Assembly: GCF_007993815.1 (NCBI RefSeq)
Contig: NZ_VJWE01000012.1
Location: 496,001 to 560,000, forward strand
DNA from: Acidovorax delafieldii
GTDB lineage: Bacteria > Pseudomonadota > Gammaproteobacteria > Burkholderiales > Burkholderiaceae_C
Reading direction: 5' to 3'
DNA: 64,000 nucleotides
Shown here: positions 51,657-63,779 of the stretch, in pieces
Position numbering within the stretch: position 1 is the stretch's first letter
Layout: every line of letters begins with the position of its first letter
Notes under the pieces: generated by a model
What the model saw: only the letters and a program-made list of their open reading frames with translations
What the model was told of the DNA's origin: nothing
Database searches by the model: none
Translations under genes and position numbers: made by a program

Positions 51657-52799
51657 ATGTCAGCCACCGCCCCCCTGCTCACTACGCCCCTGAACGCCCT
51701 GCACATCGAGCTGGGTGCCCGCATGGTGCCTTTTGCAGGCTATTCCATGCCCGTGCAGTACCCCGCAGGCCTGATGGCCGAGCATGTGCACACCCGCACC
51801 GCAGCCGGCCTGTTTGACGTGTCGCACATGGGCCAGCTCAAGCTTGTCGGCGCCGACGCTGCTGCGGCGTTTGAAACCCTGGTGCCCGTGGACGTAATCG
51901 ACCTGCCCGTGGGCAAACAGCGCTACGGCCTGCTGCTCACCGATGAGGGGACCATCATCGACGACCTGATGTTCTTCAACCAGGGCGTGGTGGATGGCGA
52001 ACCCACCCTGTTTGTCATCGTCAACGGCGCCTGCAAGGTCGGCGACATTGCCCATATCCAAACCCGCATTGGCCAGCGCTGCAAGGTGGTGCCCATGCCG
52101 GACCACGCCCTGCTGGCGCTGCAGGGCCCACAGGCCGCCGTCGCCCTCACCCGCCTCGCGCCCGGCGTGGAGAAGCTGGTGTTCATGACCGGTGGCGCAT
52201 TCAACATTGCTGGCTGCGACTGCTTTGTGACCCGCAGCGGCTACACCGGCGAGGACGGTTTTGAAATCTCGGTGCCCGCCGCGCAGGCCGAAACGCTTGC
52301 CCGCGCCCTGCTGGCGCAGCCCGAGGTCAAGCCCATCGGCCTGGGCGCTCGCAACTCGTTGCGCCTGGAGGCTGGCTTGTGCCTGTATGGCAATGACATC
52401 GACACCAGCACCACGCCACCCGAGGCCGCACTGAACTGGGCGATCCAGAAGGTCCGCCGCACCGGCGGCGCGCGTGCGGGCGGCTTCCCGGGCGCCGACA
52501 AGGTGCTGGCGCAAATCGACAACCCTGCCAGCCTTTCCGCCAAGCGCGTGGGCCTGGTGGCACTGGAGCGTGTGCCGGTGCGCGAACACACCGAACTGCA
52601 AAGCACGGACGGCCAAAAGATTGGCGAGGTCACCAGCGGCCTGCTGGGGCCCACCGTGAACGAACCCGTGGCGATGGGGTACGTCACGCCCGCCTTTGCA
52701 GCCATTGGTACCCGCGTCAACGCCATCGTGCGCGGCAAGGTGGTGCCCATGGAAGTGCGCGCCATGCCGTTTGTTCCCGCCAACTACTACCGCGGCTGA
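51657..52799 (+). CDS. gcvT: Glycine cleavage system T protein (aminomethyltransferase)
   Basis: The 380-residue protein transfers the methylene group from the aminomethyl-lipoyl arm of GcvH to tetrahydrofolate, releasing ammonia. Conserved features are the start LTTPLNALHIELGARMVPFAGYSMPVQY, GLFDVSHMGQ and SGYTGEDGFEISVP. Later blocks are LGARNSLRLEAGLCLYGNDID and the C-terminal VRGKVVPMEVRAMPFVPANYYR. ATG 51657 follows CGGAG. It is first in the gcvT-gcvH-gcvP operon under the glycine riboswitch. Confidence 0.96.
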   Translation: MSATAPLLTTPLNALHIELGARMVPFAGYSMPVQYPAGLMAEHVHTRTAAGLFDVSHMGQLKLVGADAAAAFETLVPVDVIDLPVGKQRYGLLLTDEGTIIDDLMFFNQGVVDGEPTLFVIVNGACKVGDIAHIQTRIGQRCKVVPMPDHALLALQGPQAAVALTRLAPGVEKLVFMTGGAFNIAGCDCFVTRSGYTGEDGFEISVPAAQAETLARALLAQPEVKPIGLGARNSLRLEAGLCLYGNDIDTSTTPPEAALNWAIQKVRRTGGARAGGFPGADKVLAQIDNPASLSAKRVGLVALERVPVREHTELQSTDGQKIGEVTSGLLGPTVNEPVAMGYVTPAFAAIGTRVNAIVRGKVVPMEVRAMPFVPANYYRG

Positions 52800-52886
52800 T
52801 TTCGCCAGGCGCATCGACCGGACTGCGCCCGCACCCGCTTACATTGCAGATTCCTTTACTTTTTTCCTTTGCTTGAGGAGCTTCCC

Positions 52887-53261
52887 ATGACGATCAAATT
52901 CTCCAAAGACCACGAGTGGATCAACGCCGCTGATGCCAACGCCTCGGTGGTGGGTATCACCGTCCACGCGCAAGACGCGCTGGGCGACGTGGTGTTTGTG
53001 GACCTGCCCGAAGTGGGCAAGAGCTTTGCCCAGGGCGAAGTGGCCGGCGTCGTCGAATCCGTGAAGGCCGCCGCCGATGTGTACATGCCCGTCACCGGCG
53101 AAGTGGTGGAAGTGAACGAAGCCCTGCGCGCCGACCCGTCGCTGGCCAACAGCGACCCGCTGGGCGCTGGCTGGTTCTTCAAGGTCAAGCTGGCCGACGC
53201 GAGCCAGCTCGACGCCCTGCTGGACGAAGCCACATACACCGAGTTCGCCAAGAACGCCTGA
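52887..53261 (+). CDS. gcvH: Glycine cleavage system H protein
   Basis: The 124-residue lipoyl carrier shuttles the aminomethyl group among the P, T and L proteins. Lys60 in [19 protein letters not shown] is the lipoylation site. The opening KFSKDHEWI and the end [15 protein letters not shown] are family-typical. ATG 52887 follows GAGGAG. It lies 87 bp after gcvT. A GGGCATGGC/GCCATGCCC hairpin follows it (53278-53300), between gcvH and gcvP. Confidence 0.96.
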   Translation: MTIKFSKDHEWINAADANASVVGITVHAQDALGDVVFVDLPEVGKSFAQGEVAGVVESVKAAADVYMPVTGEVVEVNEALRADPSLANSDPLGAGWFFKVKLADASQLDALLDEATYTEFAKNA

Positions 53262-53277
53262 TCCCTGCCAATTGAGA

Positions 53278-53300
53278 GGGCATGGCGCCGGGCCATGCCC
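53278..53300 (+). other. Hairpin between gcvH and gcvP
   Basis: GGGCATGGC and GCCATGCCC form a perfect 9-bp stem with a five-base loop, 16 bp after the gcvH stop. There is no T-run, so it is more likely an mRNA-stability or expression-balance element than a terminator. Confidence 0.45.
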
Positions 53301-53375
53301 GGCACGCCGCCCTGCTGGGTGCGAGCGCTCTCCCCGGCAACGCCCCCAACCCGCTGCGACCTACGAGACTGCCCC

Positions 53376-56264
53376 ATGCTGATGCAATCCGCCCCCCCCC
53401 TTGGCGCGCTTGAAAACGCCACCGAATTCCTGCCCCGCCACATCGGCATCGACGCGGCCGACGAAGCGCACATGCTGTCGGTGATCGGCGAGGCCTCGCG
53501 CCGTGCGCTCATCGAATCCATCGTGCCGCGCTCCATTGCACGCAGCCGGGGCATGGACCTGCCTGCGCCGCTCACCGAAGCGGCCGCATTGGCAGAACTC
53601 AAGGCCATCGCGGGCAAGAACCAGCTGCTCAAGAGCTTCATCGGCCAGGGCTACTACGGCACGCACACGCCTGGCGTCATCCTGCGCAACATTCTGGAGA
53701 ACCCCGCCTGGTACACCGCCTACACGCCCTATCAGGCCGAAATCTCCCAAGGCCGCATGGAGGCCCTGGTCAACTTCCAGACCATGGTGTGCGACCTGAC
53801 GGGCATGCCGATTGCCAACGCATCCATGCTGGACGAAGCCACCGCTGCCGCCGAGGCCATGACGCTGGCGAAGCGCTCGGTCAAGAGCAAGAGCAACGTG
53901 TTTGTGGTGGCAGGCGACGCGCACCCGCAAACCATTGAAGTCATCCAGACCCGCGCCAAGCCCCTGGGCCTGGAGGTGCGCCTGGCCAATTCGGCCGAGG
54001 AATGGAACACCCTGCTGAATGGCGATTACTTTGCCGTGCTGGCCCAGTACCCCGCCACCAGCGGCCGCATTGACGACCTGCGCGCCGACGTGGAAAAGGC
54101 GCATGCCAAGCAGGCCGCCTTCATCGTGGCGGCCGACCTGCTGGCGCTGACGCTCATCACCCCGCCCGGCGAACAAGGTGCCGACATCGTGGTGGGCACC
54201 ACCCAGCGTTTTGGCATGCCCATGGGTGCCGGTGGCCCCCACGCTGCCTTCATGGCCTGCCGCGACGAATACAAGCGCAGCCTGCCCGGCCGCCTGGTGG
54301 GTGTGAGCGTGGACGTGCATGGCAAACCTGCCTACCGGCTGGCGTTGCAAACCCGCGAACAGCACATCCGCCGCGAAAAGGCCACATCCAACATCTGTAC
54401 GGCCCAGGTGCTGCCCGCCGTGATCGCCAGCATGTATGCCGTGTACCACGGCCCCGAAGGACTCAAGCGCATCGCACAGCGTGTGGCCAGCTATACCGCC
54501 ATCCTCACGCAAGGGCTACAGCAGCTGGGTGCGCCTGTGCGTGCACAGGCCACGTTCGACACCGTAAGCCTGCACACCCAGGGCGCTACACAATCCATAG
54601 CAACCAAGGCAATCAACCTGGGCGCCAACCTGCGAATTTACTTTGAAGAGTACCTGTGCATCTCGCTGGACGAGACCACCACACGCGCCGACATCGAGTT
54701 GCTTTGGAAGATCTTCGCCAAGGACGGCCAGGCGCTGCCCACCTTCGACGCGTTTGAAAAAGGTGTGGAGCCGCTGATCCCCACCGAGCTGCGCCGCACC
54801 AGCAGCTACCTCGCACACCCCGTCTTCAACACCCACCATTCCGAAACAGGCATGCTGCGCTACATCCGCCAGCTGTCCGACAAGGACCTGGCACTGGACC
54901 GCAGCATGATCCCGCTGGGCTCGTGCACCATGAAGCTCAACGCCACCAGCGAGATGATCCCCATCACCTGGCCCGAGTTCGCCAACGTGCACCCCTTCGC
55001 CCCCGCTGACCAATTGGTGGGCTACAAGGAGCTGGACGAGCAACTGCGCGCCTGGCTGTGCCAGGCCACAGGTTACGCAGGCATCAGCCTGCAGCCCAAC
55101 GCGGGCTCGCAAGGCGAATACGCCGGCCTGCTGGCCATCAAGGGCTACCACGAATCGCGTGGCGAAGGACACCGCAACATCTGCCTGATCCCCAGCAGTG
55201 CCCACGGCACCAACCCCGCCAGCGCCCAGATGGTGGGCATGCAGGTGGTGGTGACGGCCTGCGATGCCAATGGCAACGTGGACCTGGTGGACCTGAAAGC
55301 CAAGTGCGAACAACACAGCGCCAACCTGGCCGCCGTGATGATCACCTACCCCAGCACGCACGGCGTGTTCGAGACCAGCGTCAAAGAGCTGTGCGCCCTT
55401 GTGCACAGCCACGGCGGCCGCGTGTACGTGGACGGTGCCAACATGAACGCCCTGGTGGGCGTTGCGGCCCCCGGCGAGTTCGGCGGTGACGTGAGCCACC
55501 TGAACCTGCACAAGACCTTCTGCATTCCCCACGGCGGTGGCGGCCCCGGCGTGGGCCCCGTGTGCGTGGTGCAGGACCTGGTGCCCTTCCTGCCGGGCCA
55601 TGCCACGGCGGGCGTGCCTGGTGGCGTGGGTGCCGTCAGCGCCGCGCCGCTGGGCAACGCAGCCGTGCTGCCCATCAGCTGGATGTACATCCGCATGATG
55701 GGCGCCGAAGGCCTGCAGGCTGCTACCGAGACCGCCATCCTGAGCGCCAACTACATCAGCGCGCGCCTCAAGGACCACTACCCCACGCTGTACGCGAGCG
55801 AGAACGGCCATGTGGCACACGAGTGCATCCTGGACCTGCGCAGCCTGAAGGACACCAGCGGCGTGATGGCCGAAGACGTGGCCAAGCGCCTGATTGACTA
55901 CGGCTTCCACGCGCCCACGCTGAGCTTCCCGGTGCCCAACACGCTGATGGTGGAGCCTACCGAGAGCGAGACGCTGTCCGAGCTGGACCGCTTCATCGAC
56001 GCGATGATCGCCATCCGCGAAGAGATCCGCCAGATCGAAGCAGGCAAGCTGCCGCAGGACAACAACCCGCTCAAGAACGCCCCGCACACCGCAGAAAGTC
56101 TGCTGAGCGGCGAGTGGAACCGCCCCTACACCCGCGAGGCAGCTGCCTACCCCGTGGCTGCGCTGCGCAGCAACAAATACTGGTCGCCAGTGGGCCGCGT
56201 GGACAACGTGTGGGGTGACCGCAACCTGAGCTGCAGCTGCATCCCGGTGAGCGACTACGCCTGA
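53376..56264 (+). CDS. gcvP: Glycine dehydrogenase (decarboxylating), P protein
   Basis: The 962-residue PLP enzyme decarboxylates glycine and loads the aminomethyl group on GcvH. N-terminal blocks include [13 protein letters not shown] and [21 protein letters not shown]. The PLP-binding lysine is Lys713 in [19 protein letters not shown]-terminal blocks are LMVEPTESE and [25 protein letters not shown] 53376 is used because upstream residues are not family-like. An ATG two codons further is possible. Around residue 403 the codons GCGCTACACAATCCATAGCA resemble half of the dispersed element. Confidence 0.96.
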   Translation: MLMQSAPPLGALENATEFLPRHIGIDAADEAHMLSVIGEASRRALIESIVPRSIARSRGMDLPAPLTEAAALAELKAIAGKNQLLKSFIGQGYYGTHTPGVILRNILENPAWYTAYTPYQAEISQGRMEALVNFQTMVCDLTGMPIANASMLDEATAAAEAMTLAKRSVKSKSNVFVVAGDAHPQTIEVIQTRAKPLGLEVRLANSAEEWNTLLNGDYFAVLAQYPATSGRIDDLRADVEKAHAKQAAFIVAADLLALTLITPPGEQGADIVVGTTQRFGMPMGAGGPHAAFMACRDEYKRSLPGRLVGVSVDVHGKPAYRLALQTREQHIRREKATSNICTAQVLPAVIASMYAVYHGPEGLKRIAQRVASYTAILTQGLQQLGAPVRAQATFDTVSLHTQGATQSIATKAINLGANLRIYFEEYLCISLDETTTRADIELLWKIFAKDGQALPTFDAFEKGVEPLIPTELRRTSSYLAHPVFNTHHSETGMLRYIRQLSDKDLALDRSMIPLGSCTMKLNATSEMIPITWPEFANVHPFAPADQLVGYKELDEQLRAWLCQATGYAGISLQPNAGSQGEYAGLLAIKGYHESRGEGHRNICLIPSSAHGTNPASAQMVGMQVVVTACDANGNVDLVDLKAKCEQHSANLAAVMITYPSTHGVFETSVKELCALVHSHGGRVYVDGANMNALVGVAAPGEFGGDVSHLNLHKTFCIPHGGGGPGVGPVCVVQDLVPFLPGHATAGVPGGVGAVSAAPLGNAAVLPISWMYIRMMGAEGLQAATETAILSANYISARLKDHYPTLYASENGHVAHECILDLRSLKDTSGVMAEDVAKRLIDYGFHAPTLSFPVPNTLMVEPTESETLSELDRFIDAMIAIREEIRQIEAGKLPQDNNPLKNAPHTAESLLSGEWNRPYTREAAAYPVAALRSNKYWSPVGRVDNVWGDRNLSCSCIPVSDYA

Positions 56265-56318
56265 CCCTGCAGCGAAGGCCACGGCGGCAAGGTCTGCCGC
56301 CACCGCCATTGCTCTTGC

Positions 56319-56351
56319 AAGCCCTGGAGCCCGCTCGCCCAGGGCTTTTTT
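56319..56351 (+). terminator. Intrinsic terminator of the gcvTHP operon
   Basis: AAGCCCTGG and CCAGGGCTT form a stem around an 11-base loop, followed by a run of T. It ends 54 bp after the gcvP stop codon. Confidence 0.85.
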
Positions 56352-56433
56352 CGTTGGGGGCCCGTACAGGCAGGTGCAGGAACACGCATAAGATCGCGGG
56401 CTGCGTTGTGATTCACCCTTTTAGGAGCCTCCT

Positions 56434-56841
56434 TTGCGAAACCTCTTGTGCCTTCTGCTCGCCACCGCCGTGATGGCTCCCGCCGCCATGGCCCAGACCT
56501 CCAAACCCGTCACCACGGCCAGCGGCCTGGTCTATGAATCGCTCAAAGACGGCATGGGCGAATCGCCCAAGGCCACCGACACGGTCAAGGTGCATTACAA
56601 GGGCACGTTCCTCGACGGCAAGGAGTTCGACAGCTCCTACAAACGCGGCGAACCCACCTCGTTCCCACTCAATGGCGTGATCCCTTGCTGGACCGAAGGC
56701 GTGCAGCGCATGAAGCCGGGTGGCAAGGCCAAGCTGACTTGCCCCCCCGGCATTGCCTACGGTGCCCGGGGTGCGGGTGGCGTCATTCCCCCTAACGCCA
56801 CGCTGAATTTCGAGATCGAGCTGATCTCCGTGGGCCGCTGA
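56434..56841 (+). CDS. FKBP-type peptidyl-prolyl cis-trans isomerase, secreted
   Basis: The 135-residue protein has a signal peptide (MRNLLCLLLATAVMAPAAMA) and one FKBP domain: VKVHYKGTFLDGKEFDSSYKRGEP, VIPCWTEGVQRMKPGGKAKLTCPPGIAYG and the C-terminal IPPNATLNFEIELISV. It should help protein folding in the periplasm. The start is a TTG at 56434, chosen because AGGAG lies five to six bases upstream and it gives a complete signal peptide. No ATG fits. Cys in PCWTEG replaces the more common Gly/Ala in that loop. It lies 4 bp ahead of the MerR gene. Confidence 0.9.
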   Translation: MRNLLCLLLATAVMAPAAMAQTSKPVTTASGLVYESLKDGMGESPKATDTVKVHYKGTFLDGKEFDSSYKRGEPTSFPLNGVIPCWTEGVQRMKPGGKAKLTCPPGIAYGARGAGGVIPPNATLNFEIELISVGR

Positions 56842-56845
56842 CCCC

Positions 56846-57889
56846 ATGCTGCTGAAGGTCGGCGACCTCGCGCGGCGCACCGGCCTCACGGTGCGCACGC
56901 TGCACCACTATGACGAGGTGGGGCTGCTCAAGCCCTCGGGCCGGTCGGACGCGGGGTACCGCCTGTACAGCCAGGCCGACGTGCAGCGGCTGCATGGCAT
57001 CCAGACCATGCGCCAGATGGGCCTGGCGCTCAACGACATTGCCGAGCTGCTGGCGGGCGAAGGGGTGGCACCCCAGCGCATCATCGGCCAGCAGATCCGG
57101 GCGCTGGACCAGCAGATCACGCAGGCCACAGAACTGCGCGGGCGCCTGACCATGCTGCGCGACGGCCTCATGGCGGGTGCTGAGCCCGACATGGGCAACT
57201 GGCTCGAGGCGCTGGCGCTGATGACCACCTACGGCAAATACTTCAGCACCACCGAACTCAAGCAGATCTTCACCAACTGGAGCCTGATCGAGGCCGACTG
57301 GCTCGTTGTCAAAGACCTGGTGCGCAGCGCCATGGACCGCCAGCTACCGCCTGATGCGCCCGAGGTGCAGGCACTGGCCTACCGCTGGATGGCGCTGATG
57401 CTGCACTGGATGGGGGGCGACCTGGACCTGCTGGACCGCTGGGGCCACATGTTTCGCACCGAGCCCAGCGCGCAGGGGCGCAACCACGCGCCGCCCGGCG
57501 ACATGATCGAATACGTGGAAACCGCCATCAAGCTGCGGCTGGCGCTGCTGGAGAAGTACCTGACCCGCGACGACCTGCGCACGCTGGGCCATGTGCCGCA
57601 CACCGCATGGGCGGCACTGGAACATGACGTGCAACAGTTGCTGGACCGCCAAATCCCCACGAACCACACCGACGCAGCGGCTGCGGCCCTGCGCTGGAAC
57701 ACGCTGTTCAACCAGCTGACCCGCGGCGATGCGCAATTGCGCCAGAAGCTGCTCACAGCGTCGGCCAACGAGCCGCTGCTGCAGGCGGGCTCGCCGCTGA
57801 GCGCGCCCGTGCGCGCCTACCTGCAGGCGGCGCTCGCGCTGGCCACACCCTCTCCCGCCCTGGCTGCGACAGTCGCTGCGCGCCGCTGA
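56846..57889 (+). CDS. MerR-family regulator with TipAS-like effector domain
   Basis: The 347-residue regulator has the MerR helix-turn-helix (MLLKVGDLARRTGLTVRTLH, then HYDEVGLLKPSGRSDAGYRLYSQADVQRL). A coiled dimer helix rich in Gln follows (QQIRALDQQITQATELRGRL). The long C-terminal domain contains FSTTELKQIFTNWSLIEADW and YRWMALMLHWMGGDLDLLDRW, resembling the TipAS ligand domain. It may sense a drug-like compound. It begins 4 bp after the FKBP gene and is likely co-transcribed. The downstream acyltransferase and MFS exporter are possible targets. Confidence 0.85.
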   Translation: MLLKVGDLARRTGLTVRTLHHYDEVGLLKPSGRSDAGYRLYSQADVQRLHGIQTMRQMGLALNDIAELLAGEGVAPQRIIGQQIRALDQQITQATELRGRLTMLRDGLMAGAEPDMGNWLEALALMTTYGKYFSTTELKQIFTNWSLIEADWLVVKDLVRSAMDRQLPPDAPEVQALAYRWMALMLHWMGGDLDLLDRWGHMFRTEPSAQGRNHAPPGDMIEYVETAIKLRLALLEKYLTRDDLRTLGHVPHTAWAALEHDVQQLLDRQIPTNHTDAAAAALRWNTLFNQLTRGDAQLRQKLLTASANEPLLQAGSPLSAPVRAYLQAALALATPSPALAATVAARR

Positions 57890-57967
57890 GACACTCACAC
57901 CGTCTGCAAAAAAACCGCTGGAAAGTGCTTGACCCTCACGCAACGTGAGGCCCCACAGTCGGTCCCC

Positions 57968-59248
57968 ATGAACGGATTGACACCCTCTTCCAGCCCCTCC
58001 GCCCCCACCCGGCGGTTGCACGCCCTGGACAACCTGCGCGCCACCATGATGTGGCTGGGCATCGTGCTGCATGTCTCGGTGCTCTACATGAGCCGGCCAT
58101 CGCCTCTGCCCTGGCACGACGACCGGTCCAGCCCCCTGGCAGACCTGCTGGTGGCGGTGATCCATGCCTTTCGCATGCCCTTGTTTTTCATCCTCGCCGG
58201 GTTCTTTGTAGCGGCGCTGGTCCAACGCCAGGGGCTGGCTGGCATGGTGCGCAACCGCCTGCGCCGTCTCGGTCTGCCTTTTGCGCTGTTCTGGCCGCCG
58301 CTGTTCGTGGCCTGTGCGCTGCTCGGGCTGATGTTCCTGCACCGCATGGCCTATGGCACCTGGGGTGTAGACCGCAGCCTGCTGCCCCGAGGCCCCAACG
58401 TGCCCCAGGGCCCAGCCACCATGCACCTGTGGTTCTTGTGGATGCTGCTGTGGCTGGCGCTGCTGACGCCCGTGGCATGGAGGGCGGTACGCGCATTGCC
58501 CGCAGGGCTGCAGCAGGCCCTGCAACGCGGTGCCCTCTGGCTCGGCGGCACACCTGCGGGCCTGCTGATGCTCACGCTGCCCCTGGCGTGGATTGGCGCG
58601 GGCTACGACCACGGCATCGTCACGCCCAGCGGGTCCTTCCTGCCACCGCTGGCGGAATGGATACACAACGGGCTGTTCTACGGCTTTGGCCTGTGCCTGC
58701 ACGTGCACCGCAAGGCGCTCATGGCGCGCTACGAACGGCACTGGCCTGCGCTGGCCGGCTTGGGGCTGGTGGGCTTTCTGGTCACTGCACTGCTTTCGGA
58801 AGTGCTGGCTCAGCCCGAAGCATCGGCCTTTGTGCTGGTGCTGGTCACCGGGGCGTTTACCGATCTGCTGGCCGCGCCCGTATCGGCCACGCGCCACCTG
58901 CAGTTCTGGATGGCGCTGGCCTACAACAGCGCGTCGTGGCTCTGGAGCTTTGCGCTGATCGGGCTGTTTCTGCGCCATGTCGGCCAGCCCCGCGCCTGGC
59001 TGGCCTACCTGGCCGACAGCTCGTACTGGGTGTACCTGGTGCACCTGCCACTCACGATCGGCCTGGGTGCGCTGCTGTACGGCCTGCCCGCTCCAGCCCT
59101 GGCCAAGATGCTGATCAATGTGCTAGCCACGACCGCCCTGTGCCTGGCCAGTTACCACCTTTGCGTGCGTTTTACCGCTGTGGGCCGCTTGCTCACGGGG
59201 CGCGCGCACACCCGTCATTCTTTGGGAGACCTCGTTCATGCGACCTGA
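57968..59248 (+). CDS. Acyltransferase family 3 membrane protein
   Basis: The 426-residue protein has about ten membrane helices and the acyltransferase_3 signature LHALDNLRATMMWLGIVLHVSVLYM (conserved Asp-Asn-Leu-Arg then His). Such proteins transfer acyl groups such as acetyl or succinyl to glycans or antibiotics at the inner membrane (OpgC-like). Conserved interior blocks are FRMPLFFILAGFFVAALVQRQG and LWFLWMLLWLALL. ATG 57968 is chosen over ATG 57929 because it directly precedes the Ser/Pro linker. It overlaps the MFS gene by 11 bp, so they are co-transcribed. Its substrate is unknown. Confidence 0.86.
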   Translation: MNGLTPSSSPSAPTRRLHALDNLRATMMWLGIVLHVSVLYMSRPSPLPWHDDRSSPLADLLVAVIHAFRMPLFFILAGFFVAALVQRQGLAGMVRNRLRRLGLPFALFWPPLFVACALLGLMFLHRMAYGTWGVDRSLLPRGPNVPQGPATMHLWFLWMLLWLALLTPVAWRAVRALPAGLQQALQRGALWLGGTPAGLLMLTLPLAWIGAGYDHGIVTPSGSFLPPLAEWIHNGLFYGFGLCLHVHRKALMARYERHWPALAGLGLVGFLVTALLSEVLAQPEASAFVLVLVTGAFTDLLAAPVSATRHLQFWMALAYNSASWLWSFALIGLFLRHVGQPRAWLAYLADSSYWVYLVHLPLTIGLGALLYGLPAPALAKMLINVLATTALCLASYHLCVRFTAVGRLLTGRAHTRHSLGDLVHAT

Positions 59249-60608
59249 CACCTCACCCCGTCCCGCCCACCCACCCGGCGCAGGCCCTGCAATCCCACCC
59301 GCAGACCCGCGCGCCGCGCTGCTGCAGGACCCCAACTTCCGCTGGATGATTGGCGGCTCTGCCCTGTCCATGCTGGGCGACCAGTTCACGCTGATCGCAC
59401 TGCCCTGGCTGGTGCTGCAGATGACCGGCGACACGCTGGTGCTGGGCACCGTGCTGGCCCTCATCAGCGTGCCGCGCGCCTTGTTCATCCTGATCGGCGG
59501 CGCGCTGGTAGACCGCCATTCGCCCAAGCAGGTGCTGATGATCACCAAATACGTCAACCTGGTGCTGCTGGCCGCGCTGGGGGGGCTGGTGTTTGCGGGC
59601 ACGCTGTCGTTGTGGATGGTGTACGCGCTGTCGCTGGGCATTGGGCTCGCCACGGCCTTCAGCATTCCGGCGGGCACGGCCATGATGCCGTCGGTGGTGG
59701 CACGCCCCCAGCTGCAGGCCGCCAACGGCATCAGCCTGGGCCTGCGGCAGCTGACGATGTTCCTGGGGCCCTTGCTCGCAGGGCTGTTGATTGCACTGTT
59801 TGGCGCCGGTGGCGCAGCCCAAGCCGCCGCGGATGCGCCAGCACACGCCAACGCCACTGGCATCGGCATCGCCTTCGCGCTGGATGCGCTGAGCTTCGCC
59901 GTGTCGGCCTGGACGCTGTCCAAGGTGCAGACGCGTGCGGGCCTTGCGGACCTTTCCGCCCCCACGGCCGCGCCACAGGCGGTGCTCGCTTCGGTGGCGC
60001 AGGGCCTCGGTCACTTCTGGCGTGACAGCGAGCTGCGCACCTGCTTTTTGTATTGGAGCGCCATTGCCCTGTTCATCATGGGTCCCATCCATATCGCCAT
60101 TCCGGTGCTGGCCAGCAGCAGCCCGCAGCTCGGTGCCGCTGCCTTCGGCATCATCGTGGGCGCCCATGGTGCGGGCACGCTGCTGGGCATGGTGGTGTCG
60201 GGCATGGTGCCCCGGCTGCGGTTCGGCAGCCTGGGCATGACCATTCTGGCGTTCGACGCCATCATTGGCGCGCTGTTCATGCCACTGGGCCTGATCACCG
60301 CCGTGTGGCAAGGCGCGGCGCTGATGCTGGTTATCGGACTGCTCGGCGGCTTCATGCAGGTGAGCGTGTTCACATGGATCCAGCACCGGGTACCCCCCGC
60401 CCTGCTGGGCCGCGCGATGAGCCTGTTCATGTTCATCTTCATGGGCCTTGCGCCGATCTCTGCCGCCGTGACGGGCTGGGTGATGAAGAGCATCACGCTC
60501 ACCCAGCTGTTCGCGGCCAGCGGCGGAACGCTGGTGGTGCTGGCGGCACTGGCCTTTGTGCTCACACCCATGCGCCGCGTGACGGATGCAGCGCCCGCCA
60601 CACGCTGA
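59238..60608 (+). CDS. MFS transporter, MFS_3 exporter type
   Basis: The 456-residue protein has a Pro-rich cytosolic tail of 30 residues and about 12 helices. Diagnostic blocks are RWMIGGSALSMLGDQFTLIALPWLVLQ, the DRHSPKQVLMITKYVN loop, LGPLLAGLLIALFGAGG and IMGPIHIAIPVLASSSPQLGAAAFGI. This pattern is typical of the enterobactin-exporter/multidrug-like MFS_3 group. It overlaps the acyltransferase gene by 11 bp, suggesting modification and export of one compound. A bidirectional terminator follows. Confidence 0.9.
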   Translation: MRPDTSPRPAHPPGAGPAIPPADPRAALLQDPNFRWMIGGSALSMLGDQFTLIALPWLVLQMTGDTLVLGTVLALISVPRALFILIGGALVDRHSPKQVLMITKYVNLVLLAALGGLVFAGTLSLWMVYALSLGIGLATAFSIPAGTAMMPSVVARPQLQAANGISLGLRQLTMFLGPLLAGLLIALFGAGGAAQAAADAPAHANATGIGIAFALDALSFAVSAWTLSKVQTRAGLADLSAPTAAPQAVLASVAQGLGHFWRDSELRTCFLYWSAIALFIMGPIHIAIPVLASSSPQLGAAAFGIIVGAHGAGTLLGMVVSGMVPRLRFGSLGMTILAFDAIIGALFMPLGLITAVWQGAALMLVIGLLGGFMQVSVFTWIQHRVPPALLGRAMSLFMFIFMGLAPISAAVTGWVMKSITLTQLFAASGGTLVVLAALAFVLTPMRRVTDAAPATR

Positions 60609-60620
60609 GGCTCCCCACGC

Positions 60621-60652
60621 AAAAAAGGCTGGACCACTGTCCAGGCTTTTTT
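60621..60652. terminator. Bidirectional intrinsic terminator
   Basis: AAAAAAGGCTGGAC and GTCCAGGCTTTTTT form a stem flanked by A-run and T-run, so it can end both the MFS operon (plus) and the convergent nitroreductase gene (minus). Confidence 0.9.
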
Positions 60653-60671
60653 GTGCCTGAGGAGGAGATCC

Positions 60672-61328
60672 TCAGACTTCGGTCACGAACTGCTCGCGGG
60701 GACGGCGCACCTTCTTCAGGCTCACCAGCCAGTCGCCTTCGTCGGCGCGGTAGCCCAGCGGCAAGATGGCGACGCTGCGCAGGCCGCGCGCACGCAGGCC
60801 CAGGATTTCATCCAGCGCGTTGGGATCGAAGCCTTCCATGGGCGTCGAGTCTACTTCTTCAAACGCCGCAGCGATCAGGGCTGCGCTCATGCCGATGTAG
60901 GCCTGGCGGGCTGCGTGCTGGAAGTTCACTTCGGCATCGCGCTGGGGGTAGCTGCTGAGCAGCATCTGGCGGTAGTTTTCCCACCCTTCGTTCTTGAAGC
61001 CACGCTGGTCATTGGTCAGGTCGAACATCATGTTGATGCGGTCGGCCGTGTAGTTGTCCCAGGCCGCAAACACCAGCAGGTGCGAGCCGTCGGTGATCTG
61101 GGCCTGGTTCCAGGCAATGGGCTGGATCTTGGCGCGCACAGCGGGGTCGGTCACCACGATGATCTCGAACGGCTGCAGGCCGCTGGAGGTGGGCGCCAGG
61201 CGGGCGGCTTCAAGAATGCGCTCCACCTTCTCTTGCGGCACCTTCTTGGCGGGGTTCATCTTCTTGGCGGCGTAGCGCCATTGCAGCTTGTTCAGCAGGG
61301 GTTGGGCGAGAGTGGTGTCTGTGGTCAT
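60672..61328 (-). CDS. Nitroreductase family NAD(P)H-dependent oxidoreductase (NfsB-like)
   Basis: The 218-residue flavin enzyme resembles NfsB-type nitroreductase/dihydropteridine reductase. Blocks are LLNKLQWRYAAKKMNPAKKVPQEKVERILEAARLAPTSSGLQPFEI, LLVFAAWDNYTADRINMMF and ARQAYIGMSAALIAAAFEEVDSTPMEGFDP. It uses FMN to reduce nitro groups or quinones in the cytosol. ATG 61328 is chosen since the longer frame adds unrelated residues. It is divergent from the histidine kinase gene. Confidence 0.9.
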   Translation of the reverse strand: MTTDTTLAQPLLNKLQWRYAAKKMNPAKKVPQEKVERILEAARLAPTSSGLQPFEIIVVTDPAVRAKIQPIAWNQAQITDGSHLLVFAAWDNYTADRINMMFDLTNDQRGFKNEGWENYRQMLLSSYPQRDAEVNFQHAARQAYIGMSAALIAAAFEEVDSTPMEGFDPNALDEILGLRARGLRSVAILPLGYRADEGDWLVSLKKVRRPREQFVTEV

Positions 61329-61577
61329 GGCAGCGTCCTGATAGAAGTTGTGGATCAAGGGATGTATCGATGGTGGAACTGTAGGCACCCCACGGTGGTT
61401 CGGTAAGCCCTGCCAAAGAAACGGATTGTTCGCAATTCATCAACAATCGACCCACAAGCGCTTTGCAACCGCGCTCTGATGGTGCAGCCGCCATTGCGTG
61501 GTGCCAGATGGGCAGGCGTACACTTGAGAAAGCCTGGGCGAGCGCCCGGGCACGCACCCGGCTGACCGCGCCCCTTC

Positions 61578-63765
<2,188 letters not shown>

Positions 63766-63779
<14 letters not shown>

